From positions 164,271,772-164,335,771 of the forward strand of contig NC_134700.1 of the NCBI RefSeq assembly GCF_043290135.1: a DNA stretch of 64,000 nucleotides, written 5' to 3'. Source of the stretch: Rhipicephalus microplus (lineage: Eukaryota; Arthropoda; Arachnida; Ixodida; Ixodidae). The translations under genes and the position numbers were made by a program. The notes beneath the pieces were generated by a model. The model ran no database searches and was not told the DNA's origin. It saw only the letters and a list, made by a program, of their open reading frames with translations. Shown here one piece after another: positions 32,787-44,711 of the stretch; the stretch's first letter is position 1; every line of letters begins with the position of its first letter.

Positions 32787-35700
32787 ATGGCCAGCGAGGC
32801 ACCGTCGTTTCAAGCGGAAGTCAAGAATGCATCTGACTTTAAGTGGAACGCCAGAGGACTGAAATCGCCCATGTCTGGCTTTAGACAGTTTGTATTTGTG
32901 AACCGCTCCCCCATTATCGTGATTTGTGAACCCAAACTGTCTGCTTCAATGAAGCTGTCAGGATATGAGTGCTTTATGTCCTCCATTCACAGAGACTGCA
33001 AAAAACTTATTGTATTCATGCGCCATGACCTCACTTACGTTCACCAAAGAGTCTCGCCTGATGAAGGGAATCAGTATGTGTGCCTTAGTGTGAAGAAGGA
33101 TAACGTTGCTTTCACGATTATCGGAGCTTACTTATCTCCATCAAGCCGCCTTACTGCGAGCGCTTACGCGGTATTCTGACATCGACTCGAAGGCCATGGG
33201 TGATCACTGGCGACTTTAATGCCCACCATTTCTTATAGGGAAGTTCCAGGGTCAACTCTAGAGGAAGAAAATTGGTGTCCTTAGTCTCGGAGTACGAACG
33301 CTGCGTTTGTAATGATGGAAGCTCTACATATTTACGCGGATCAGTCTATAGCAGCTGCCTGAACCTTACAATGGTTTCTCGCTCACTTACCCTGAAAGTG
33401 CACTGGTTTTCGGATCTGGAAACGTGGGGCAGTGACCATATACCAACTTACCTGCGGATAGAAGGTTTCATCGGCTCCAAGTCCTCAAGAGGCCTCAAAT
33501 ACACCGATTGGCCGAAATTCAAAATGTTAATGGAAGACTGCTGTACCGACTGCTCATCATATCACCTAGAGTACTCGATAAAGGATGTCCTGCAGAATAC
33601 TACGCATCCAATTTTCGCTAGTCACAAGCGCACTGATTTTGACATAGAGCTTGAGAATCTTCGCGCAATACGCCGTCGCGCAGAACGAAGGTACCGACGG
33701 ACAAAGTGCATGGATGATTTGAGGCTGGCTCGGCGCATTCAAAAGAAAATGCAGTGGCACATGGACAAACTGGCTAGGCGACGTGGGACATCCTTCTGCG
33801 AGTCATGGGATCCACGAAAGCCCCTATCACTGATATGGCGAACTGTCCGGGGCCTTAGTGCAACCTTGCGTTAGCGACACCCGTTTACATCTCTGGCACT
33901 TCACCTTCAATGCAGAGAGATTGACGTCGCAGAATTCTTCTGTAGAAGAATTGCCAGTGATTCCGATTTCACAGTATCAAAAATGGGAACATTTGCCAAC
34001 CCACCGCCCTCACGTGATCCCCGTATGGAATGCCAGTTTTCTATGGATGAGCTAGAGGCGGCACTGGCACGGTGCAGACGCTCTTCAGCGCCCGGACCTG
34101 ACGGCATTACCTATTGTGCACTTCGCAATCTTGGAGACGAAGCTCGGAAGGCACTCTTACGCCTATACATTGACTCCTGGCAAACTGGTACGGTTCCCCA
34201 GGCATAGAAGTCAAGTCTCCTTATTCCACTTCTAAAGGCTGGTAAATCTCCCTTGGATATTGCCTCATACCGTCCTAACGCACTTGCCAGTTGTGTGGAA
34301 AAAACAATGCAATGAATGATTCCAACACGGATGGAGTGGTATTTAAAGCACTACAAAATCTGTCCAGTATCCATGACCGGATTCAGGCGCGGCCATTCGT
34401 CAATCGACAACGTTGTTGATCTGGTGACATAGGTCTAACACCAGAAAGCCTGCGAGAGACTATGCGCCGCCCTGTTTCTAGACGTTAAGGGGGGTTACGA
34501 CAATGTCACCCATGAAGCCGTCCTTAGTGCTTTGGAAACAGTAGGTCTTGGTGGCAAGATATATATGTGGGTGTGCAGCTGCTCACGGCTGAGATCTTTT
34601 TACGTGATGACAGCGAATGGCCCAACACCTGATTATTACAGCAGCTGAGGAGTACCTCAGGGAGGAGTGCTAAGTCCTACACTTTTCAGTCTAACTCTCA
34701 TTGGTCTAGTCGAGCAGCTACCTAGCACTGCAGACCTTTCTGTCTACGCTGGTGACATCTGCATTTGCACATCAGGTGTGACAAGGTCTCAGCTTCGCGC
34801 CCGCCTTCAGAAGGCTGCTACAACGACGTCACGTTACCTTCGTAAACAAAGCCTCGAGGTGTCTTGCGGAGATTGTGCAGTGTTAGCGTTCACGCGGAAA
34901 CCAATGTCTGCTTTTAGCATATCGATTAATGAAGAAAACATATCATTCAGCAGCAGCCACAGGTTCTTGGGAGTCATAATAGACAGAAACCTGTCGTGGA
35001 GTCCACACGTGAACTATGTGAAGAAGCGACTGTTCGCAACATGCCACATGTTCAAGTTCCTTGCAGGAAAGAATTGGGGAATGCCCATACCATCCATGCT
35101 ACAACTGTATAGAGTGCTGTTTATCTGATTCTTAAGGTACAGCTTACCTGCAATATCTAACACCAGCAAGACCAACCTGCGCGCAAATTAGAGCATTCAA
35201 GCCCAAGCACTTAAGGTATGCCTTGGTTTACCCCGCAGTGCTTCAACGGCTGAAACCATTGCCATCGCTCAAGATCACTCGATATAAAGACGCATAATAT
35301 TACCCAGACAATGCGCATGCCCCTCAGGCATTATGCCAGGACCCCTTCTCACCACCTGGCGAGCCTAGCTGCTGAAAGGCCCCGCACGACATATGGCGCT
35401 ACTGTCTACAAGCATCGTTCATCGTTTACTGAGACATACGCACCTGCATCAAAGCCACTGCTTCCTCCTTGGAGCTTGAGCCGGCCGCGAGTTCACTTAA
35501 TGATTTCAGGAATGAGGAGAAAATTGGACACACCGACACATGCCCTGAAACAATCGAGTCTATTCCCACTGCAACAGAACTACAGTAACCACGTGTACAT
35601 TTACACGGATGGCTCTACTATGCCGTCTAGTTCAGGTGGAGCAGTGGTTATACCATCACAAGGGGTAACTCGGTGTTTCAAAACTTCATATGTGACAACG

Positions 35701-36500
35701 TCAACGACGGCAGAACTCTAGGCTCTGCGCAATGCACTGGAACTCATCAATTTAGAAGAAAGACCAGGTAAATTGGCTGTGTTTTCTGACCCAGAATCAG
35801 CGTTACAGTGCCTGATATCAGTTCTTCGGATGCCACGACCAGTTGGCGTACCAAACCGTGAAACTTCACCACCTTTTAATACCAAAAGGCCACGACATCG
35901 TCTTTCAGTGGTTACCTGGGCATTGTGGTATAGGCGGCAATGATCCTGCAGATCAACTGCTCGCACGTCACATAAAGAAGCAAACAGCGTTCCGATTCCG
36001 CTTTCACGAGCGGATGCGGCGAGGCAGATTCATCAACTGGCCCGCAGTCTCACGCTGACTGAGTGGAACACACCCAGCATACGACGTACAAGACTGCACG
36101 AGCTGGACGCTTCACTACAACTCCGGCCTCCACCCGGCCTACATCGACGTGCAGCTTCGCTTCTCTATCGCCTGTGGCTGGGAGTTGCTTACACGAAAGC
36201 TTATACCACGTTAATCGGAATTACTGACAGTGCGGCATGCGATGTTTGCGGCACCGACGAAAATATCGAACACCTGCTGTGCCATTGTCCTCGATTTGCC
36301 TCTGATAGACAAGTACTTGCCAATGCAATGTGGCGACTGGATGATCGGCCTCTTTCTGTGCAGGTGCTATTACAGCAACGTCCACATGCCTCGACAGCCC
36401 ACGAGGCAGTGAAAGCCCTGCTGTGTTTCCTGAGAAAGACAGGCTTGTGTGAACTGGTGACATGCGGTAGAGTTCTACACGCTGCAGTGAAATTACTGTC
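32787..36500 (+). pseudogene. ORF2 of the I-clade LINE (endonuclease, RT, RNase H), broken
   Basis: Endonuclease from ATG 32787: KWNARGL, IIVICEPKLS (catalytic Glu), GAYLSP, then after a frameshift near 33180 ITGDFNAHH and WGSDHIP. RT: APGPDGITY, SLLIPLLKAGKSP, LFLDVKGGYDNV, GVLSPTLFSLTLIGLVEQLP, and the catalytic box as VYAGD instead of YADD. Another frame carries FLGVIIDRNLSWSPHV. RNase H: VYIYTDGSTMPSSSGGA (about 35595-35645), TTAEL, then after a shift VFQWLPGHCGIGGNDPAD (about 35900-35955). C-terminal finger CDVCGTDENIEHLLCHC (36239-36289). Stops and shifts occur near 33179, 34205, 34440, 34650, 35128, 35720 and 35890, so it is inactive. Confidence 0.85.
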
Positions 36501-37405
36501 AGTCTCTCCCCCCCTTTTGTTTTCTTTTCCCTCTCTTCCCTCTTTCTCATCTTTCTTGTCTCCTAGGGTAGCCAACCAGATGTCTTTCTGGTTAACCGCC
36601 CTGCCTTCTCCCTTTTGTTGCTTCCTCCTCCCTCATTTGGTTCTAGAAAGCTCGGTTTTTTGAGACATAAGTTAAAAACAGTGCCCTCAGAAATCAAAAT
36701 GTTGGCCTACAATGTTTTTATTTGACCAAAGTTATATTATGCTAGTGTCGTTTGGGATCCACATATAAAGAAAGATGTTAAGAAGTTTGAGATGGTGCGG
36801 CGAAAAGCGGTTCGCTTTATCTTTTTTGCCTACCACAGAAATGACTCGCCAACAACGGTCATGGCTATTAACGATATCCCTATACTTTACAATACAGAAG
36901 AGCTGTTGCCCGGTTGAAATTTCTACACTCACTTTATTTCCGTAAATTTAACATTAGTCCGGGAATTTATATAAGAAATCGAATCTCAAGACAAACTCGA
37001 CATACGCACAGTTACACTCGTGAACATTACTTGGCACGTACTAATCCTTTCATGAACTCGTTCTTTCCTCGGATGATCAATGATTGGAACGCGTTACCTT
37101 TTGAAGCATTCTGTGATAATGAAAATTCTGACTTCGATAACTTTGTATCTTTCCGTTTTAGCCGTACAACTCAAGATCTCATACTGTCTCACGTTGTATC
37201 TGATTTCCATTCTCTGGTTGCAATTTGCAATTTCTTGCTGCAAGTTTACTTTGTTCAAATGTTATCCTGTGTTCTACTGCCTTAACAAGTTTTTATTGTT
37301 TGAATTTTATTTTATTGAAGTTACATTGTGAATCACTTATTATTTTTCTCCCTGCTTGGTCTTTCGACCGCAAAATTCTGTAAATAAATAAATAATAAAT
37401 AAAGC

Positions 37406-37650
37406 AATGAGATTGTTTCCCTAACTGGTATGTGACGCTCTTCATAAATAATGACGTGTCAGTACATTTTCTGAGCTTTTACTATCAGCATGAACGGAAT
37501 ATGCGGAGCGTAGGCTGTTTTGGCGAGTGCCGGTTTTGGAATCGAAGTTTTAACTTAAAGACAGGGGGATTGGCATCTCATATCTAAGCTCTTGCAAAAT
37601 TATGGGTTTGCAGTGGGTACAACGAAGTCAGTTCTGCCAATACCAAATAA
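37406..37650. other. No recognised feature
   Basis: Unrecognised sequence between the CR1-like LINE tail and the SINE. Confidence 0.4.
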
Positions 37651-37853
37651 TTGATTTGATTGATATCTGAGGTTTAACGTCCCAAAATCGCCATATCATT
37701 ATGAGAGACGCCATACTGAAGGGCTCCCGAAATTTCGACCAGCCGGGGTTTTTTTAACATGCACCTACATCTTAGCACACGGGCCGGGATTGGATCCCGC
37801 GAAATGTGGGTTAGCAGCCGAGTACCTTAGCCACCAGAGCACCTTGGCGTGGC
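37651..37853 (-). mobile_element. Diverged tRNA-derived tick SINE
   Basis: Minus-strand order from the 37853 side: a CCACGCCAAGGTGCTCTGGT head, the GTACTCGGCTGCTAACCCAC block, body with a GTTAAAAAAACCCCGGCTGG variant, and GGGACGTTAAACCTCAGATA end. An internal deletion of roughly 35 bp between head and body and many substitutions mark an old copy. Confidence 0.85.
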
Positions 37854-38083
37854 TGCCTGAATATATATATGAGAAAAAAAATAACTTTCCGTGAGCAGGA
37901 CCTGCTCACGGCAAGTAATTTTTTCACCCACTTTTCTTTCTTCTTATCTACATTACAATCATTCTAATAACTTTCCCTATACATTCCTGGGCATTATTGT
38001 CTGTTAGATCTCATCATTATTGAGTGAAAACACGGAAAAAATGAGCCCTTAGGTATACACTTCTTCCCCTCATATATATATAC

Positions 38084-38115
<32 letters not shown>

Positions 38116-38116
38116 A

Positions 38117-38147
<31 letters not shown>

Positions 38148-38453
38148 TTGTGTGTGTGTGTTATAACAACTTAGTGGTTGTTTTATTTTATGTCAAACGG
38201 TTTCGACCGCAAAAAAAGCTGGGAACATTACGTCACCCATTAGTTTAGTACTCTCGGTGGAATTCCGTTGTTGAACCTCCTGTTTGAGCCAGCCGGTCTG
38301 TGCCGAACAAGAGCGATTCCATTAATCGCTACCATCGTCACGCCCTAAAGTCTCAACAAGCGTTGTTGCTCACATCATCCTCACGCAAAAGGTCAATTCT
38401 TGGGTCGAGACGGCTGGCTTCAAAACGGGTTAGCGAACTTCAGCGACATTGAG
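37854..38453. other. Unrecognised; (TA)n(TG)n at 38072-38161
   Basis: Contains a mixed (TA)/(TG) microsatellite of about 90 bp and otherwise unrecognised sequence. 38425-38452 (AGCGAACTTCAGCGACATTGAG) repeats the sequence before S2 at 12568-12588. Confidence 0.6.
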
Positions 38454-38481
38454 CGCATCTATCTATCTTTCTATCTATCAA

Positions 38482-38524
<43 letters not shown>

Positions 38525-39454
38525 AGCCACCTACGACTTTTACCGCTCCTGGCCCTTTCGATAGTGGTATCGATACCAAACTTGGTATGACATCACATGA
38601 TTGTATGATGAGTGTAAGGGACAAGTCATAACATGAAAATCATGACATGAAAATTATGACATGTATGTCATGAATGTCATGATTTACATTTCATGGTCTA
38701 GCTGCACTTGCGGTGGTTTTGTTCACACGACATGTTGCAAAACTGGTATGGTTTGATGTAATTGCATGGCGAACACAAGCGACAGACCCTAACATGATAA
38801 TCGTCAGATGCATGTCATGTAACATAATTATGTGCCACGCTCATGATGTGCTGGCGGCCGTTTTGCTAGCGCCACATATACCAAATTTGGTATTACGGTA
38901 CGTGAATGGATGCCGAAAGTATGCGATTGGTGAAAACATAATCACGAAATACGTGTCATGTAACAACATGACTACATGCTACGCTCATGATGCGCTAGTG
39001 GCTGTTTCGCTAGCTTCACGTGTACCAAATTCGGTATTACGTGAACCGAATGCATGACATTGGTAAATGACAAATCCAAACATGATAATCATGACATGCG
39101 TGTCATGTAACAACTTGAATACATGCCACACTCATGATGCACTCGTGACCGTTTCGCTTGCTTCACGTATGCCTAATTTGCTATTACGCGAAGTCAATGG
39201 ATGACGAAGGTATGTGACTGGTGCAAATATGATAATGATGAGGTGCGTGTATTGTGAGAACATGGCTACATGCCACAGTCAAGGCGCCAATACATTTCGA
39301 CGTGACACGGCGCGCTGGCGCGCCGGCGTTCGTTTCGTTGCGTCTCATCAGCGTTGCCATGCCAGGCGCCGGTCCTGCCATATACTCGCATGCTCGTCCC
39401 GTGCTGCGTTGCTTTGACGCATGTGCGTTTCGGTGCGTCCGGCATCCCTCCGTC
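38454..39454 (+). repeat. Interspersed palindrome-monomer element S5, left part
   Basis: (ATCT)n, (TC)n and (TA)n head 38454-38522, then CCACCTACGACTTTTACCGC, monomers with cores near 38575 (with TATCGATACCAAACTTGG), 38880, 39025 and 39170, and the first half of the GC-rich central domain to 39454, where composite repeat C5 interrupts it. Confidence 0.8.
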
Positions 39455-40197
39455 ATGGAAAAAAATGGCAGCATATCCACGGGGTAAATGATGGAGAGTG
39501 GGGCGATGCATCCGTTCGTCCATGCGTCCGTCTATGTGACCGCCTGTGCGTCCATCCGCCCGTCCGTGTGTGTGTCTGTTCGTGCGTCTGTCTCTGCTTT
39601 CGTCCATGCATCCACCCCAGCGTCCATTTATGCGTCCATCCGTCCGTGCAGCCTTCCGTTCGTCCGTCCATGCATCTGTCTGTGTATCCGTTCATCCATC
39701 TAGTGAACACTATAAGTACCAACATCTTGCATCTTTTGATCATATATTCTCCATATAGAAGCACCGCCATCCAGCGGACATTCTAAGGACTAAACGAGGT
39801 GTGGCACATGCACACTTTCATACGGCTTGCGCTTCGTGTCTACTTCCCACCTTTAACAACCTCGACTTCATGGTATATACTAGTTCACTGTATTCATGGC
39901 ACTGTGGCCCAATGACACTAAATCTTTCTAAAATCATGGAGGTTACGCCCAGCGAGTATACCATAGCAACCCTTTCTTGTCAGGTAGTGCTCAATGTACA
40001 TGCTAATGGCTGCTAATGGGGAATAAGAGACAGGAGACTTCGGCTGTTGGTGGACGCGCGCGCTGCGAATTTTTTATTCTTGAACAACGCACAGGATAAA
40101 TCTCCCACTGGCACCACCTTGCAGGTCGAAGCGTAAGAGATGTTACGTACTACGACGAGGGGCCGATGGGTGCCGCATTAAAGAGCTTCGCCCCTAA
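39455..40197 (+). repeat. Composite repeat C5, nested in S5
   Basis: Starts AAAAATGGCAGCATATCCAC, GTGGGGCGATGC, minisatellite 39500-39710, family internal segment, only one hairpin arm (GCTCAATGTACATGCTAATGG near 39988) and end AGAGCTTCGCCCCTAAAAG. It lies exactly where the S5 central domain breaks (TCATGGAAAA before, AGAGAGACGCAG after), matching the unbroken CACGAAAAGAGGGAGACG site of S4. It inserted into an A-rich target. Confidence 0.8.
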
Positions 40198-40697
40198 AAG
40201 AGAGACGCAGTGTTGTTTGGGTAACGCATCAGCGCGAAATGCAGCATGTCGCATTTCGCACTGGTTGCCGTCGGTATGCGCCGACGGACGCTGGTTGTGC
40301 CTGGCGTCAGATTATAGAGTGCTTGCGTTTTGCTAACCTAGCATCCCAGTGCCCAGCGTTCGCGCGTGTCAACGTTACGCTGTAGTATATCGGGCCATTT
40401 ATGATGCGCTCGCGGCCATTTCTCTAGCTCCACATATACAAAATTCGGTGTTACGTGACTTCAATGAAAGACGAAGTAGTTCAACGTATACGAAGTTTGG
40501 TATCACGTGACGTGAATAGATGACGATTGTAAACGACACATTCAAACCTGATAAGCATGACATCGAAGTCATGCACGGCGTCATTTATCTCCACCTCGTA
40601 TAAAGTTGTGCTGATTTTAAAGTGACATCAATCTTTCTCGTTTGTGCTTGGCATATCATCGATTCCCTTGTACGTGCGATCTGCCAATTTTTTTTAT
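40198..40697 (+). repeat. Interspersed palindrome-monomer element S5, right part
   Basis: Resumes the GC-rich central domain (GACGCAGTGTTGTTTGGGTAA as in S4 at 23501), then cores near 40437 and 40490 and the tail ending TGTACGTGCGATCTGCCAAT plus a T-run. Confidence 0.8.
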
Positions 40698-41387
<690 letters not shown>

Positions 41388-41625
41388 CAGGTTTTCCCGC
41401 TCACTTCAATCCAAGTGCCATCCTAAATAATCTGCATGCCATTCAAATAATCTGAGCGCCGAGCTATTTAATCCATGTGCCAAACATTTAATCCAAGCGC
41501 CAACATATTTAATCCAAGCGCCAACTCACTCAGGCCGCGTGCTATTGAGTTTAATCCAAGTGCCACAGTGTTTAATCCAATTGCCAATGACTTTAATTCA
41601 GGTGCCAGTCAGTTTATTCCATGAG
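41388..41625 (+). repeat. Left TIR with array of ~16-bp units
   Basis: Starts CAGGTTTTCCCGCTCACTTC. Units read TTCAATCCAAGTGCCA, AAATAATCTGCATGCCA, AAATAATCTGAGCGCC, TTTAATCCATGTGCCA, TTTAATCCAAGCGCCA (twice), then after CTCACTCAGGCCGCGTG three to four more of TTTAATCCAAGTGCCA type. It matches the reverse complement of 44712-44941 unit by unit with substitutions. Confidence 0.88.
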
Positions 41626-42234
41626 CGTGAAACACACAGTTAGCCACTATATATAGCATAAATGTCAGAATAACGTAAACATGGCGTCACAGCAAGAACT
41701 TTTCTCTCGGCTATACTTGGTAGCGCTTATGAAATGTAGTGCGCAGTGCGACTTCCTCATAACATTTTGGTGTCATAGCTTCAAAATAAAAAAGAACAGT
41801 CAGTAGTAATTGAATTTATGGGTACTTAAATGTATTTGCTCATAGAGCCCATGTTAGTTTTTATTGCATTGCTACTGCTTCATTCCGGTTAACCGTCTAC
41901 ACCATCGCATATGCATAGATTCGTGTCGTCTGCTGAGCAGGCGGCATTTGGCTACTTATGCGCTGAGGCTACCGCAGTCGTCTGCTCAGCCCAGGGAGAA
42001 CAGTGACCAACAGATGATATTCATTCGTTCTTGAAATCAGAAATAACCACTTAAAAGTAACAAACTTGCATTTAATCGGGTTCATGTGGAAATAGGTTGT
42101 TATAAAAGCATCAAAGTAGATACTCCAGTTTTCATGTAACAGACGACGCTTAGTGTAGCTGAAGCGTGTTTACTTAAAACGTGTGTTTTCATACGGGAAC
42201 ATTTGCAGGCGAAGAGAGAGCTTTGCTTGAAGTC

Positions 42235-43309
42235 ATGGCTGGACGCAAACGAAGACGACACTTTAAGAACCCCGACGAAGCTCGTAGAAAAAACAGCAGA
42301 GTATCGGTGGTCCACAGGGCTAGGATTGTGGACGTTTACAGGCGTGGCAGTGACTTAAAGCAACTGGCCGACGCTCTAGGCATCAACATTAAAACAGCAA
42401 GATCAATTGCCGCTACCAACAGAGAAACATGAAAGCATGGTGGGGGTTCAAAAAGGAAGTTTGGAGATGATGTCGTGAGTACTTTGAGACGAATTGTCGA
42501 AGAAAACTGTACGTTTACATTGAAGCAAATAGAGAGGCCGTGGAGAAAGAAATGCCAGAAGTCACAATCAGTGCAAGCACAGTCGACCGCTTGCTGGATG
42601 CCCACTGCTACTCGATGGAGCTAGTGACGTAGAGGCCCGCAGATCGCAACCGTGACGATATCAAGCACAGCCGCATGCTGTACGCCCTATGGCTGCAGTC
42701 TGACGGACCGCGTGTTTGCCGCTTCTATTTGAATGAGACCAACTTCAATATCTGGTGTTCCAGGAACTTAGGCAGGGCAGCTAAAAGACAACCAGCTGTG
42801 CACATGACCACAACAACAAAGAGAGTGAAGTTGAACGTTATAGCATGCTTGTCCGCAAATGGAGTTATTCACTGGACTGTGGTGGACAAAGTTCATTGGG
42901 TTGTTTTTACTGACTTCCTCAGTGACGTTCGGCCCGCGTAGAACGTGATGAGCCAAATACCGAAGCTGTATTCCTTTTTGATGATGTACCTGCTCACGCT
43001 CGAGCAGAACATGCGGCTTTGGCTAACTCCATGCACTCCATTAAGCGCCTGCCAGCGCACAGTCCCTTCTTTAACCCTATAAAAGAAGCCTTCTTGAAAT
43101 TCAAGTCGCACGTGAAGGCCTGCCTGAACGAACGTCGTAATTTAGTTTTAGTGACACCGCAAGGCTTGACGAAAAAGGAGCACAGGTGTTCTTTGCTGCT
43201 GGATGCGGCTCGTTACTCCATGCAACAAATACAGCGCGTGGACTTCGCGGCCTTTGATCGGCACAATTTCTCTTACGTGCCTGCTGCTTTGCGTGAAGAT
43301 GACTTGTGA
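42235..43309 (+). pseudogene. Transposase of the Tc1/mariner-type element, broken
   Basis: Starts ATG 42235 with a basic N-terminus (MAGRKRRRHF) and a helix-turn-helix-like segment (VVHRARIVDVYRRGSDLKQL, then INIKTARSI). In-frame TGA at 42430-42432, then continued similarity (FGDDVVSTLRRIVEENCTFT), a frameshift near 42530, another stop near 42630, then the catalytic half RFYLNETNFNIWCSRNLGRA, LNVIACLSANGVIHW, after another shift FDDVPAHARAEHAALAN and PAHSPFFNPIKEAFLKFK. The family has a catalytic Asp where this copy has Asn (YLNETN), and a Glu in NPIE where this copy has Lys (NPIK). Besides the breaks, the active site is therefore lost. Confidence 0.8.
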
Positions 43310-43436
43310 ACATCCGTCTCCGAGCCCTATGAGACAGTTCTGTTTTAATAAGTATACTAACCTGTGCCTATGTTGCATTCCTTGAATAATTAGAAGTAAT
43401 CACTATTGTTTCCTGTATATGTATATGTATGTATGT

Positions 43437-43521
<85 letters not shown>

Positions 43522-43589
43522 GCAGGAAGTTCAAGGGGTCTGGTACGTATAAAGAACACAAACGAGTACACGTACGAAAGAGCAATACT

Positions 43590-43636
43590 TTTATGCCAAC
43601 GTTTCAGCCGTGGCACGGCCTTCGTCAGGGAATAAA
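43590..43636 (-). ncRNA. Hammerhead-ribozyme-like motif, left arm (minus strand)
   Basis: Exact reverse-complement copy of the 43649-43695 motif, with the same core, stem II and stem I. The two motifs point away from each other from the palindrome centre at about 43642. A transcript through the whole palindrome would instead fold into one long hairpin and mask both cores. Confidence 0.5.
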
Positions 43637-43648
43637 AGTCGTCAGGAA

Positions 43649-43695
43649 TTTATTCCCTGACGAAGGCCGTGCCACGGCTGAAACGTTGGCATAAA
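43649..43695 (+). ncRNA. Hammerhead-ribozyme-like motif, right arm
   Basis: Order of conserved parts: stem I strand TTTATTCC (43649-43656), core CTGACGA (43657-43663), stem II GCCGT-GCC-ACGGC (43666-43678), core GAAAC (43680-43684), GTT with expected cleavage after 43687, stem I partner GGCATAAA (43688-43695). Stem I pairs with one T/C mismatch. This is the type I order. Stem III would be only the palindrome ACGT with no loop, so self-cleavage would probably need a dimer, as reported for very short stem-III hammerheads in Penelope-like retroelements. The Penelope link is from memory of that literature. No activity is shown by sequence alone. Confidence 0.5.
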
Positions 43696-43730
43696 AGTAT
43701 TGCTCTTTCGTACGTGTACTCGTTTGTGTT

Positions 43731-43816
<86 letters not shown>

Positions 43817-44711
43817 TGTGTGTGTGTAGAGATAGAGAGGGGCGATAGAACAAATAATTTAGTGATTGCACTGAATCCGCAAGCTTCCAATGTGCGATGA
43901 GAGGCATAATGCCGCGCAAAAAGAAACACGTACACAAAAAAAGAAAGCTAGGCCTAAAGTCAGTTGCGTGTTATTATCATTTTGTTTCATCTGTGTTCGT
44001 TTCATCGCATTCGTCAAGTACGTCACAAAACTAACAAGCTAAAGGAACAATCAGTACTGCTCGTATCATTGGAGACATTTACCTTGTTTGAATAAAAATA
44101 TAAGAGCATACAATAATGTACAATAAACCTTCTATTGCCATATCAGGATGATCAGTATACGTTTTATGTACACTACAGGAAAAAAAACATATTGGAATTA
44201 TCTCTATTTCACAGTGCGTGCCGCGCAACGGCTTCCTAATTTCTTGATTATGATGCTGTCTTTGACCCATCACTGCCCGCGACCATGCTTTTAATCTCTT
44301 AGTATGCGTTCCGGCACTCCAATAAACATAGTGTGTCAATCGCATTACAAGACCTGTCCTGGTCATGTAATGTTGTAGTGTGTACCAAAGCCAATTATGA
44401 GCTTTAGTGACGGATACTGAATTTCATTGTACTGTAAAATATTCAGTAATATGTTCCTGCGTTTTTTTTTCGTTTTCGTTAAATTTATTTCACCTGGGCC
44501 AAGCAGTCATTATACAAACTTGCGCATAGCAAAGTATAAGCACTCCAAACATGGCTTAAGCGAACCACGGCAGCAATTTTTTTCAAGAATACTATCGGCG
44601 AATACAAATAATAATGATTGATTCTACCTTCCGACTATTGTCTTTTATACTGTATGAACTGCATTTCCATTGCACTGCCGTTTTTATGCCCCGTATTCTG
44701 GTTTTTGTGCG

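Larger units (their letters stand above)
31369..36640 (+). mobile_element. I-clade LINE (ORF1 + ORF2 with RNase H), degenerate
   Basis: About 5.3 kb inserted in the CR1-like LINE. ORF1 (31449-32600) has three zinc knuckles. ORF2 (from 32787) carries an APE-type endonuclease, RT, RNase H and a C-terminal CCHC finger, with several frameshifts and stops. The 3' region is T/C-rich with GGGTAGCCAACC and GGTTAACCGCCCTGCCTT, shared with the fragments at 5640 and 17591. RNase H plus three ORF1 knuckles points to the I group. Border positions are estimates (within ~10 bp) from where the CR1-like frame stops and resumes. Confidence 0.85.
30650..37405 (+). mobile_element. CR1-like LINE, 5'-truncated, split by an I-clade LINE
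   Basis: Two parts of one non-LTR retrotransposon. Left part 30650-31368: RT blocks LLSPLQHGFR, FFKFSKAFDLVTHSKLISKL, LPVNLIDWIRSYLHNRKQYV, GAHQGSVSGPILFLVYINDI, FADYCILF (catalytic DD changed to DY), and FKYLGVTNTSHL. Right part about 36641-37405: LGFLRHKLKTVPSEIKMLAY, LYYASVVWDPH, RRKAVRFIF, then a C-terminal segment with FFPRMINDWNALP, and an (AATAAATA)n tail at 37381-37402. The break falls between two RT-thumb blocks that are adjacent in intact relatives. The element was therefore present before the I-clade LINE inserted. Several stops disable it. Confidence 0.88.
43439..43827. repeat. Long palindrome bracketed by (CA)n(TA)n and (TA)n(GT)n
   Basis: Two perfect 89-bp arms (43548-43636 and 43649-43737) around a 12-base spacer AGTCGTCAGGAA. 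The left side has (AC)n 43439-43468 and (TA)n 43469-43518 plus 29 unique bases. The right side has (TA)n from 43735 and (GT)n 43789-43817. The block interrupts the 3' part of the transposon at 41388-44941. Open frames across it come from the simple repeats. Arms without a visible mismatch point to a recent inverted duplication, gene conversion, or a head-to-head retroelement insertion. Confidence 0.9.

Noticed and set aside
43419..43937. Frames with YIYIYI and THTHTH runs
   Set aside because: Translated (TA)n and (CA)n microsatellites around the palindrome.
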